Of a DNA stretch of 25,949 nt, positions 7,532 to 14,419 are shown one piece after another (position 1 is the first letter of the stretch; every line of letters starts with the position of its first letter). Source of the DNA: a virus; IMG/VR virus record IMGVR_UViG_3300042673_000265, positions 1 to 25,949 of that record, one strand, 5' to 3'. A program made the translations under genes and the position numbers. A model generated the notes under the pieces. It was not told the DNA's origin. It saw only the letters and a program-made list of their open reading frames with translations, and ran no database searches.

Positions 7532-8073
7532 CTTTCCCATGGATAAACGATCCAAACATCTTCTTCGGCTTTGTTTATTTCCACAGCACTGTAGTTGACC
7601 TTGCGGCTAAACTTGCTGGATAAATTATCAAATAATACTGCAAAACGCACATTGTTGCCCCAGACATCTGCCCAGGTTGGATCGTTAGGCAAGTTGCTAC
7701 CTTGCCAATCGTCGATGATCCAATCTAATGTAGCACCTGTATCATTGATATCATCTAAAATTAAAATGTTCTTACGCAGGCTAGGATCACTTGTTGGTTC
7801 ACCTTTAGGTCTAGGAACTGCACTAGCATCTAAATACCCAAAGGCATCTTCAGCCATCCAACCGTTGCTTTCACCACCAGTACCATCACGCAGGGCTACT
7901 TTTAATGTTTCCATTGGAACGTCTAACATATGACTCATATATACCGCGGGAACAAGTCCTCCGCGGGTAAGTCCTACGATATAATCTGGACGCCAGTTGT
8001 CTTTATACATTTGGTATGAGATTTTATTAACGTATTCACGGATCTGTTGATCATCTACATATAACTTTTTCAT
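7528..8073 (-). CDS. Type I phosphoribosyltransferase (Gpt/Hpt-like)
   Basis: A 181-residue PRTase-fold protein. The PRPP-binding loop is clear at residues 104-116 (ILILDDINDTGAT), and the pyrophosphate-binding turn VGLTRGGLVPA lies at 33-43. This pattern is closest to xanthine/hypoxanthine-guanine phosphoribosyltransferases, which convert a purine base plus PRPP to the nucleotide. A loop at 60-100, rich in Gly and Pro, is longer than usual. It lies three genes after folE in the same unit, with ATGA overlaps on both sides. It may simply salvage purines for replication. Given the neighbouring deazaguanine genes, it could also act on a 7-deazapurine base, but that is inference. Confidence 0.8.
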   Translation of the reverse strand: MKKLYVDDQQIREYVNKISYQMYKDNWRPDYIVGLTRGGLVPAVYMSHMLDVPMETLKVALRDGTGGESNGWMAEDAFGYLDASAVPRPKGEPTSDPSLRKNILILDDINDTGATLDWIIDDWQGSNLPNDPTWADVWGNNVRFAVLFDNLSSKFSRKVNYSAVEINKAEEDVWIVYPWER

Positions 8074-8369
8074 CTCATTAACTCCATGGTCATGATCTTA
8101 GCAATAGCATCTGTCTTGTTTTCTTCATCATCATTTATAATATGCATGTTAGTAGTCCATTCGCTACGATTTTTATCCCAGCGTCCAACTTCAAGAATCA
8201 TACCACCTGTAGCATTGTAGATACGGAAATTGCTTTCTGGATTACGATCAAAGAAACTAGGTGCATCACTTTTTATCCTTACGCTATCTCTAATAGGAAT
8301 CGCTTCTTCCCAATCATCGTAGCGTTCTACACCTAACCAACCGCAAATTTTACGTTTTAACCAACGCAT
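8070..8369 (-). CDS. Small phage protein, unknown function (99 aa)
   Basis: A 99-residue soluble protein that I do not recognise. The N-terminus is basic and aromatic (MRWLKRKICGWLG) and could be an amphipathic, membrane-touching helix. The middle (FRIYNATGGMILEVGRWD) looks like two beta strands with a turn, and the C-terminus is acidic and then helical. It begins three bases after the NTF2-like gene stop and overlaps the phosphoribosyltransferase start by four bases, so it is part of the folE unit. Nothing in it suggests an enzyme. Confidence 0.7.
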   Translation of the reverse strand: MRWLKRKICGWLGVERYDDWEEAIPIRDSVRIKSDAPSFFDRNPESNFRIYNATGGMILEVGRWDKNRSEWTTNMHIINDDEENKTDAIAKIMTMELMR

Positions 8370-8372
8370 AGT

Positions 8373-8705
8373 TTATCCTTTGTATGCTCTAACGCTGATG
8401 ATCTTACCGTCTTCGTTGTAGGTGATGACGTCTGTGACGAATATTTGTTCTGCACCGTTGATAGTGATCAACAGTTCAGCAATGATGTTATCGCCATCTT
8501 CATATATCGCACCTGGAGTGGCTGTGATACTGTCAACACTGTTGAAAATCTTTTCATAGACAGCTACCACATCATTTTTACCTACTGCGGCATTTTCCCA
8601 GTCACGTAATTGGCAACCTGGTGCGAACATCTTAGATATCGCATCTAAATTTTTATATGAAAATAGATAAAAATATTGTAAACTCAATGCTTTTAAATCG
8701 ATCAT
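8373..8705 (-). CDS. NTF2-like / SnoaL-like small protein
   Basis: A 110-residue protein with the pattern of the NTF2/SnoaL cone-shaped fold: an N-terminal helix pair (YFYLFSYKNLDAISKMFAPGC), then GKNDVVAVYEKIF, followed by alternating beta strands ending in ITYNEDGKIISVRAYKG, which is typical of the last strands of this fold. These domains serve as binding pockets, isomerases, hydratases or enzyme partners. No catalytic residues can be assigned with confidence, although Asp35 and Asp91 line up with common pocket positions. The ATG overlaps the TGA of folE by four bases, so it is coupled to FolE and may act on a pterin or a nearby intermediate; that link is inference from position only. Confidence 0.75.
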   Translation of the reverse strand: MIDLKALSLQYFYLFSYKNLDAISKMFAPGCQLRDWENAAVGKNDVVAVYEKIFNSVDSITATPGAIYEDGDNIIAELLITINGAEQIFVTDVITYNEDGKIISVRAYKG

Positions 8706-9397
8706 CTTGGGGCAAACTCCTGTTGTAATTTAATATTGTCAAAAAATTCTTTCTTAGTGTTGCCATCATCTTTAAAAGCACCTTTAAGCACTGTGGTTTG
8801 TGTTAGACTACTATGTGCCATGATGCCTCTGTTCTCACAGCAACCATGTGTGGCCTGTATATACACTGCTACGTTTTCACTGCCTGTGGCTTTCATTATT
8901 TCTCTCGCGATGTCATTAGCAAGTTCTTCTTGCAGTGTACCACGACGGCTACACCATTGAGCAATACGAGTATACTTACTAAGTCCAATAAGTTTCTGTG
9001 CGGCGATAATTCCAATATAGGCAACACCACTGACAGGCTGGTGATGATGACTACACATACTACGAAGCTCACTTCTAACCACCAGCATACCTTCATATCG
9101 GTCCTCACTATCATTTGGAAAAGCTGTAGCGTCTGGTGCCGGATCATACCTACCTGCCATAATCTCATTATAGTACATTTTAGCAAGACGTCTGGCTGTG
9201 CCCTTTGAGTTAGGATCATTTTCACGATCGATCAACAAGGTATCTAACACGCCCTCAAATGCTCGAGTCGCTTCATCGATCAACGCTTCTTTATTTTCTT
9301 CAGTGATGTATTCTGAGATGTTATCACCTGCCCAGAATCGTTTGTTATTGTTCTTTAGATTATTACGAATAGTTTCGCTGACTACATATTTTGTCAA
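8702..9397 (-). CDS. folE: GTP cyclohydrolase I, TTG start
   Basis: FolE opens GTP to 7,8-dihydroneopterin triphosphate, the first step to both folate and 7-deazaguanines. Zinc ligands are visible as Cys115 and His118 (SMCSHHHQPVSG) and Cys186 (HGCCENRG). IGLSKYTRIAQW and RRGTLQEELANDI are the classic active-site and substrate-binding blocks. The length of 231 residues is normal (E. coli FolE 222). The start is a TTG at 9397-9395, preceded at seven bases by GGAG; the next in-frame ATG is too far in. The gene has its own near-consensus promoter. In this context (queE, a queD-like gene and dpdA in the same window) its product most likely feeds the deazaguanine route. Confidence 0.95.
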   Translation of the reverse strand: MTKYVVSETIRNNLKNNNKRFWAGDNISEYITEENKEALIDEATRAFEGVLDTLLIDRENDPNSKGTARRLAKMYYNEIMAGRYDPAPDATAFPNDSEDRYEGMLVVRSELRSMCSHHHQPVSGVAYIGIIAAQKLIGLSKYTRIAQWCSRRGTLQEELANDIAREIMKATGSENVAVYIQATHGCCENRGIMAHSSLTQTTVLKGAFKDDGNTKKEFFDNIKLQQEFAPR

Positions 9398-9412
9398 TTT
9401 TTATCTCCGATG

Positions 9413-9439
9413 TTAACCCAGTGGATTGGGATATGTTAA
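9413..9439 (-). promoter_or_regulatory. Possible stem-loop in the folE leader
   Basis: In the minus-strand leader, TTAAC (9439-9435) can pair with GTTAA (9417-9413), with an inner CCA/TGG stem, a five-base bulge and a six-base loop. It sits between the promoter and the GGAG ribosome binding site. The helix is weak and may be chance. Confidence 0.25.
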
Positions 9440-9440
9440 T

Positions 9441-9469
9441 AGTATATAGGTTATTTAGGTCTATGTCAA
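9441..9469 (-). promoter_or_regulatory. Near-consensus sigma70 promoter of folE
   Basis: Minus strand: perfect TTGACA at 9469-9464, 17-base spacer, TATACT at 9446-9441. Transcription would start about 35-40 bases before the TTG start of folE. The spacer contains CTAAATAA followed by CC, a string shared in almost the same place with the clamp promoter. Confidence 0.85.
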
Positions 9470-9487
9470 CTTTATTTGATAATAATG

Positions 9488-10627
9488 TTATAATCCTAAT
9501 TCTGTACGTAGATCATCTACAGGACTGGACCAATCGTTGGTAAATGATCGCAAATATTCGATACGATCTAGATCTTCTTGTGTTTCTAATACCATTTCTT
9601 CATTGCAAAAATGCAATCGACATTTGTTTGATAGTGCTGCCTGTAATAATTTTTGACGATGTGCGGGATCATCGGGTAAACTGAATATACTGAATAACAA
9701 TATATGATCCACACCACCGTGTGTTATCTGATAATCTAAAAATGCATAGTTAGTTCCTTCATTATCACCACCTTGATAAGGGAAGGTATAATTACGTTTT
9801 TGACAGTATGCTTTGACTACAAGTGTTTGGAAATGGAGATCTATGTGCCTAGTCTTGATTCCTTCATATTCACCGTGGGTAACTACCACCTCACCCGGTT
9901 TAATATCTACAACCTTTGTATATTGACGATCAAACAGTTTACGGAAATATGCGCCAGGCCATTTACGATGGGGTTGTCCCCCACGCACTAGTAATCTTAC
10001 ATCCATGCTTACTCTAGTCTTTCCGGTTCTATTAGGAAAGTTGCCATGTATATGTTCTTGTAAAAACAAGTGCGCCTGCCCTGGATGTAGTGTAACTGGC
10101 CAAGCGTTCGTAGCACATGCATTTTGTATGCGTTCGTAGTCCCAATTTTCCAAAACTGTACGACGAGTGATTTCTCTGCTAGCATCCAAATCTAAAATTT
10201 GTAAGGTATTGGTTTCATAACAATCAGTAAAAGGCACCCAAATTGTGCGTAGTCCTAGTCCATTGCCCACCCATCGTCCTTGATGAAATAATAAAACTGC
10301 ACCAATTTTGTCTTGGTCTGGCTCTAAGATGCGTAAATTACCAAATTTTTGAATTAAAACGTCGGTTCCTAACTGTGGTACAATTAAATCATTTATCAAT
10401 TGATCATAATAATCGTAATATTTGGTATTCAACAATTCATGCGATGCTTTGTGATTCAATTCTGAAATTTTGTATGGAGGGACGACTTCATGAATAAGGT
10501 CTAACGATTGAACGTCAGGATAAAATTTTCTAATGGTTTCTAATACGATATCAACTAATGGATATTTTTCTAAATCATAATTAAGTGATTTATTGTTAAA
10601 TGTTTCTTGTGTGCGGCCCAAACTCAT
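9488..10627 (-). CDS. 2OG-Fe(II) oxygenase fused to a LIC12192-type carbohydrate-cluster domain
   Basis: A 379-residue two-domain protein. Residues about 85-215 look like a 2-oxoglutarate/Fe(II) dioxygenase of the PhyH-like kind. IWVPFTDCYETNTLQILD (129-146) is the typical strand with a Trp-x-Pro start, and PGQAHLFLQEHIHGNFPN (182-199), followed by RVSMDVR (205-211), gives the distal metal His (His194) and the 2OG-binding Arg. Residues about 255-362 resemble the LIC12192 family of sporadic carbohydrate cluster proteins: a FQTLVVKAYC start, an ILLFSIFSLP core, RLHFCNEE and DRIE at the end. I know the two as separate neighbours in bacterial glycan loci; here they are one chain. The ATG overlaps the stop of the B12-type radical SAM gene by four bases. 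It is the last gene of the 14-gene run. The oxygenase call is solid; the second domain rests on memory of the family pattern. Confidence 0.7.
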   Translation of the reverse strand: MSLGRTQETFNNKSLNYDLEKYPLVDIVLETIRKFYPDVQSLDLIHEVVPPYKISELNHKASHELLNTKYYDYYDQLINDLIVPQLGTDVLIQKFGNLRILEPDQDKIGAVLLFHQGRWVGNGLGLRTIWVPFTDCYETNTLQILDLDASREITRRTVLENWDYERIQNACATNAWPVTLHPGQAHLFLQEHIHGNFPNRTGKTRVSMDVRLLVRGGQPHRKWPGAYFRKLFDRQYTKVVDIKPGEVVVTHGEYEGIKTRHIDLHFQTLVVKAYCQKRNYTFPYQGGDNEGTNYAFLDYQITHGGVDHILLFSIFSLPDDPAHRQKLLQAALSNKCRLHFCNEEMVLETQEDLDRIEYLRSFTNDWSSPVDDLRTELGL

Positions 10628-12411
10628 GATATACTCACCTTATTTTTAAGTAATCCTTTCCGACGAAGGAGGTAGAAATTTTCTGTTACCGAATCAAGTT
10701 GATTGCTAACCTGATATTTAGTTAAACCAGATTGTCCGCTGTATAAATTAAACTCAGTTGTAAGTTCTATAGGATATGTTTCATCTTTATCATATATAAA
10801 CATTTTCTGCAATTTGTATATGTCAATTGAATAATTTACACATAAATCTGCTAAAGTTTTTATAGCTAAATCATAGACATGGTTTTTATTATTATACAGT
10901 GGTTCGTATGATACACTATGAAGTGCGTGACCTCCTTGATAGTGGCTAGGAAGTTTTCCGGTACTTAAATAGATAGTTACGATTTCTCTTAGATCGGTGT
11001 AATGGGCAGAGAACAACAAATCCTGCTTTATCATATTAAATAATTTGTCATAAAAAGTTCTATAAGCTACACCATGAACATTTCTTGCGTATCTGGAGAT
11101 AATTTGAGTATAGCCATTCATATGAAAATGAATAATCATCCAGGCATACATGTAACTTTCAATGATGTCATCAAAACTCATAGTTTTTGTTTGGGTAACT
11201 ATTTCATTAAATTCTTTAACAGAATCTTCATCTTTTTCTCCCCCCAATAGAAGATAATCTTCCACCATGATAGATTTGATTCCGTAGAGTGTTCTCGAAA
11301 ATGGAGAGGCCATCTCTGAGTTACGTAATAACTGTGCAAACCAAACATCTATAATCTGATGCTGTCCTAATTCTAACAAATCAGTGAGCCCTTGTTTCCA
11401 AGATTCGAGAGTTTCATTAGGCAGCCCTAATATCATTTCGGTATAGGTGTTAACCCCGTATTTTAGACTGGCATCCATTACTTGTTTAATGTCGGAGATA
11501 TCTAAATTTTTACGTTTAATATCAATTAGAGTTTGTTCGTTCATGCTTTGAACACTAACGGTTATACCTTTACTATAAGGACCAATCTCTTTAGCGATTT
11601 CGTAGATAATGTCGGTGCTATTTTTGGTGTATTGAACACTAATAGATTCAATCATTGATTTATCTGCCGCTGCTCTGATAAGTTTAGCAATCTCTAGGTC
11701 GCGTTCTTTGAATATACCAAAATTTGCATCAGCAACAAAAATGTAACTTACACGATTGTTAGCAGCCCAATTTAATTCTTCGGCCACACGTTCAATCCCG
11801 AATTTTTTAATTTTAGAATAGGTTAAACTGCCCCAATCACAGAAGGTGCACTGAAAAGGACATCCCCTATTAGTTTCCAATGACATCGCCCACACAGCAT
11901 TCGGATTATTTTTAATAATTTTATCAAAAACTCCAGTCGTATACGGACTAGGTATAGTTAACTCTTGTAATCTTGATTTATTGTAAGATTGTTCGATTGG
12001 TGTTGAATTTAAAATGCTATTTAATAGAGATAAAAAAGATTCCTCACCTTCGCCGAATATCACAGAATCAATGAACCAATAGTTTAATGTTTGGTCTGTA
12101 GGTTGAGGTCCACCGAAAACTATTATACAATCTGGCCAGCGTTTTTTAATTTGTTCTGCTAACACTAAACAATAATTTTCGTTCCATAGATAACAACTGA
12201 AACCGCATACTACGGGATCAGTAAGTTGTTCTAAAACTAAACTAATTTGTTGTCTACGGAAAAAAATATTATCTAATAAAAAATTATCAGTAATATGTGA
12301 AAATTGACTTACATAACTCCACACACACCCTGCACTATAAGGTAACCAGTAATTTTTTTCATTACGAACTTCAACAGCGTATTGGGGTTGAAACAAATAA
12401 ACATTTTTCAT
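10624..12411 (-). CDS. B12-binding-type radical SAM protein (595 aa)
   Basis: A 595-residue radical SAM protein. The N-terminal domain (residues 1-165) has the B12-binding pattern: PVVCGFSCYLWNE at 66-78, IIVFGGPQPT at 96-105 and FGEGEESF at 119-126. The cluster motif is NRGCPFQCTFCDWGS, with Cys184, Cys188 and Cys191. FVADANFGIF and MILGLPNETLESW follow in the barrel. The C-terminal 200 residues are not recognised. It is a paralogue of the 678-residue protein encoded at 6074-4038, sharing CDWG and ADANFG. The start lies directly after a run of A residues with no Shine-Dalgarno sequence. Its stop overlaps the 2OG/LIC12192 gene, which suggests consecutive steps on one substrate, perhaps a sugar or a modified base. 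No methyl-transfer activity can be read from the sequence alone. Confidence 0.8.
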   Translation of the reverse strand: MKNVYLFQPQYAVEVRNEKNYWLPYSAGCVWSYVSQFSHITDNFLLDNIFFRRQQISLVLEQLTDPVVCGFSCYLWNENYCLVLAEQIKKRWPDCIIVFGGPQPTDQTLNYWFIDSVIFGEGEESFLSLLNSILNSTPIEQSYNKSRLQELTIPSPYTTGVFDKIIKNNPNAVWAMSLETNRGCPFQCTFCDWGSLTYSKIKKFGIERVAEELNWAANNRVSYIFVADANFGIFKERDLEIAKLIRAAADKSMIESISVQYTKNSTDIIYEIAKEIGPYSKGITVSVQSMNEQTLIDIKRKNLDISDIKQVMDASLKYGVNTYTEMILGLPNETLESWKQGLTDLLELGQHQIIDVWFAQLLRNSEMASPFSRTLYGIKSIMVEDYLLLGGEKDEDSVKEFNEIVTQTKTMSFDDIIESYMYAWMIIHFHMNGYTQIISRYARNVHGVAYRTFYDKLFNMIKQDLLFSAHYTDLREIVTIYLSTGKLPSHYQGGHALHSVSYEPLYNNKNHVYDLAIKTLADLCVNYSIDIYKLQKMFIYDKDETYPIELTTEFNLYSGQSGLTKYQVSNQLDSVTENFYLLRRKGLLKNKVSIS

Positions 12412-12422
12412 TTTTTTTTTTT
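12411..12422 (-). repeat. Run of 12 A residues between two genes
   Basis: On the minus strand an unbroken run of 12 A residues spans the TAA stop of the epimerase gene and the ATG of the radical SAM gene. It replaces the ribosome binding site; A-rich leaders can be bound by ribosomal protein S1. The exact length may also be uncertain for technical reasons. Confidence 0.8.
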
Positions 12423-13335
12423 ATTTTTGCTTCCAATGAGCAATAGTTAAATCTAATCCAGTATCTAAATCAACTTTTGGAGCCCACCCAGTAAGTTCTG
12501 TTACTAGCTTATGATTGCTGTTAAGTAGATAAATTTCACCAGGACGTTCTGGTTTAGTATTCCAAAAGATACTGCCTTTCCAATCTAACTTGTCTGCAAT
12601 CTTATCCGCTAATGCGCTAATTTGTATGGGATTGTTTGGACCAATGGTAAAGATATAACCACTATTGGTTTTTTCTGGATTTTCGATAATCGTAGACCAT
12701 AGGTCTAGCAGATCATCAATGTATAAGAAGTTGCGATAAGGTGTACCGTAACCCAATCTTACTGCACTTGAATTACGCAACATCTGAGTAATAATCTGTT
12801 CAACTACAAAGAAGTCGTTTTCTTTACGCCCATAGGTATTGGTCTGACGGATAGCACAGAATGGCAAGCCTAAACTGCGATGTGCGTATTCTAAATATTT
12901 CTCACATGCCAGTTTTGCCACAGCATAAGGTGCATTGGGATTAGGTTTAGTGTTCTCGTCAAATGTTGGAATCGTGCCTTTAAAATATCCTTGTTTTTTA
13001 ATTAGGTCACTAACGGGTTGCCAACCATATACTTCCATGGTACTAGCAAATACAAAGTTCTTTAAGTTCTTAAGTTTGGCAGCACTTTCAATTAGGTTGA
13101 CTGTGCCCACATAGTTAATTTCACTAAAGGTAACTTGCTCATAGAAACTGCGTTCAACTTCAGTTCTAGCACCAAAATGTACGATAATCTCAGGGTTAAA
13201 ACTAAATAATTCTTCGCGAACTTTGCTAAAATCTAACAGATCTGCTGTCATAGCAAATACAGTATGATTCTTTTTTAATAATTTAGTAAAATGTGATCCG
13301 ATAAATCCGCTGGCACCTGTAATAAAAATTTTCAT
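12421..13335 (-). CDS. Extended-SDR nucleotide-sugar epimerase/dehydratase
   Basis: A 304-residue NAD(P)-dependent sugar nucleotide enzyme of the extended short-chain dehydrogenase family. The cofactor loop GASGFIGS is at 7-14, the catalytic Ser/Thr at 98-99 (FASTMEVYG), and Tyr137-x3-Lys141 (PYAVAK) completes the triad. RNFLYIDDL near 205-215 and a C-terminal RPGE are usual in UDP-glucose 4-epimerase and GDP-mannose dehydratase relatives. The length is close to normal. The substrate cannot be chosen between UDP- and GDP-sugars. Its ATG overlaps the stop of the small 2OG-type oxygenase gene by four bases. In this operon it sits with a DegT-like protein and a glycosyltransferase, which suggests synthesis of a specific sugar. 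Confidence 0.88.
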   Translation of the reverse strand: MKIFITGASGFIGSHFTKLLKKNHTVFAMTADLLDFSKVREELFSFNPEIIVHFGARTEVERSFYEQVTFSEINYVGTVNLIESAAKLKNLKNFVFASTMEVYGWQPVSDLIKKQGYFKGTIPTFDENTKPNPNAPYAVAKLACEKYLEYAHRSLGLPFCAIRQTNTYGRKENDFFVVEQIITQMLRNSSAVRLGYGTPYRNFLYIDDLLDLWSTIIENPEKTNSGYIFTIGPNNPIQISALADKIADKLDWKGSIFWNTKPERPGEIYLLNSNHKLVTELTGWAPKVDLDTGLDLTIAHWKQK

Positions 13336-13844
13336 TGATTTGTTACTCCTGTAATTATCATCATGTACCTGTTACTATGTCCTAAATTTGCTGTCATGTG
13401 TAAATCCGACAGTTTAAAACCAATCCAGTCACCTGCCGTCCAATTTGTAAATCCAAAATCTGCTATTTCGATATATTGACCGGATTGCCAATCATCCAAC
13501 ATAACCATCACTCTAGATATTTCGGAGTTGTTGTTTATTCCTGTTAACTCGTTATAAAACTTATATACATCTTTATGTTTAGGAATTACGTTTCCGAAAT
13601 CTAATCTATTTACTTGAACTTTCAGTTGTTTTAACCAGTTAAACTCTTTATATATAGAAAAAAATCTAATATCACCTTCTAAATCTTTAATTTGCCAAAC
13701 AGAAGTATTATACCTTTTAGCGTCCTCGGGATCAAACAAATCACTTAAAGCATTTGAGTTATTTAAACTATATTTTTTTTCTACAAATTTTAATTGCTTA
13801 ATGTCCTCTAAGTTCCATGTTGGATGAATGTGACCTCGCATCAT
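13332..13844 (-). CDS. Small 2OG-Fe(II) oxygenase-like protein
   Basis: A 170-residue protein with a double-stranded beta-helix pattern like that of aspartyl/prolyl hydroxylase-type oxygenases. PKHKDVYKFY gives a His-x-Asp pair (His90, Asp92). TAGDWIGFKLSDLHMTANLGHSNRY gives a distal His149 and Arg159, in the order metal His-x-Asp, then His, then 2OG-binding Arg. It is shorter than many relatives but long enough for the core. No signal peptide is present. ATGA overlaps join it to the DegT-like gene before it and the epimerase after it. It may hydroxylate a sugar, nucleotide or amino acid. This is the second 2OG-type protein in the operon; the substrate is unknown. Confidence 0.65.
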   Translation of the reverse strand: MMRGHIHPTWNLEDIKQLKFVEKKYSLNNSNALSDLFDPEDAKRYNTSVWQIKDLEGDIRFFSIYKEFNWLKQLKVQVNRLDFGNVIPKHKDVYKFYNELTGINNNSEISRVMVMLDDWQSGQYIEIADFGFTNWTAGDWIGFKLSDLHMTANLGHSNRYMMIITGVTNQ

Positions 13845-14419
13845 TTTATTATAATCTCTCTTAAATCTGGGTATTCTTTATATTTAACAGTCTGGTCCAC
13901 AGTGGATAATAATTCTAATCCACGAGCTGCATCTTCTATAGTAGGCTTATAATGATATCCAACACGGAATACCTTTTGTTGTTCCCAGGGACTAATATTA
14001 AGATCTCGCCCATCATACCGCTGTTGGCTAAGGACATCATAGATTTCTACATCATCAGTTAAGACCGCACCACCACGACCAATCTCAAGAGGTTTATTAT
14101 AACCAAAACTTAGGCACTGTAGCTGTCCCTCGCGATACATACCTTCTCGAAGCAGTCTAGCTGAATCCCAGATGCGTGTGCCAATGAACTGATATTCACC
14201 GATCCATGGTTTATCAGTATAGCTATATTCAATGCCTAACTTGTGCATGGTCATTGGGATACTGAGATAGGTATGTGCTGGAAATTGCACACGAGTGATA
14301 CGGTCATAGCGTAGACACAGCTCAATAGCGTGTGTGCAACAATCTGTCATCACGGCATATGGTGCGCCTGTGAACAGAGTCAATGCCCGTTCAAATTCAT
14401 AGATCTTATCAAACATCAT
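13841..14419 (-). CDS. Half-size DegT/DnrJ/EryC1-type aminotransferase-like protein
   Basis: A 192-residue protein with the large-domain motifs of DegT-type PLP-dependent sugar aminotransferases. VQFPAHTYLSIP (44-55) matches the substrate-side strand, RIWDSARLL (82-90) holds the Asp that contacts the PLP ring nitrogen, and SFGYNKPLEIGRGGAVLTDD (104-123) contains the candidate PLP lysine, Lys109, and the glycine-rich turn. Full-length relatives have about 370 residues; here the C-terminal domain is missing. It is not a simple truncation by frameshift, because the stop overlaps the next start by four bases and the sequence ends in an ordered way. It may work as a minimal enzyme, a partner subunit or a non-catalytic binding protein. 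Confidence 0.7.
   Translation of the reverse strand: MMFDKIYEFERALTLFTGAPYAVMTDCCTHAIELCLRYDRITRVQFPAHTYLSIPMTMHKLGIEYSYTDKPWIGEYQFIGTRIWDSARLLREGMYREGQLQCLSFGYNKPLEIGRGGAVLTDDVEIYDVLSQQRYDGRDLNISPWEQQKVFRVGYHYKPTIEDAARGLELLSTVDQTVKYKEYPDLREIIIK

Noticed and set aside
9413-9439. PreQ1 riboswitch in the folE leader
   Set aside because: The leader has a weak stem with a bulge but lacks the C-rich loop and A-rich tail pairing of known preQ1 aptamers. It is kept only as a low-confidence stem-loop.
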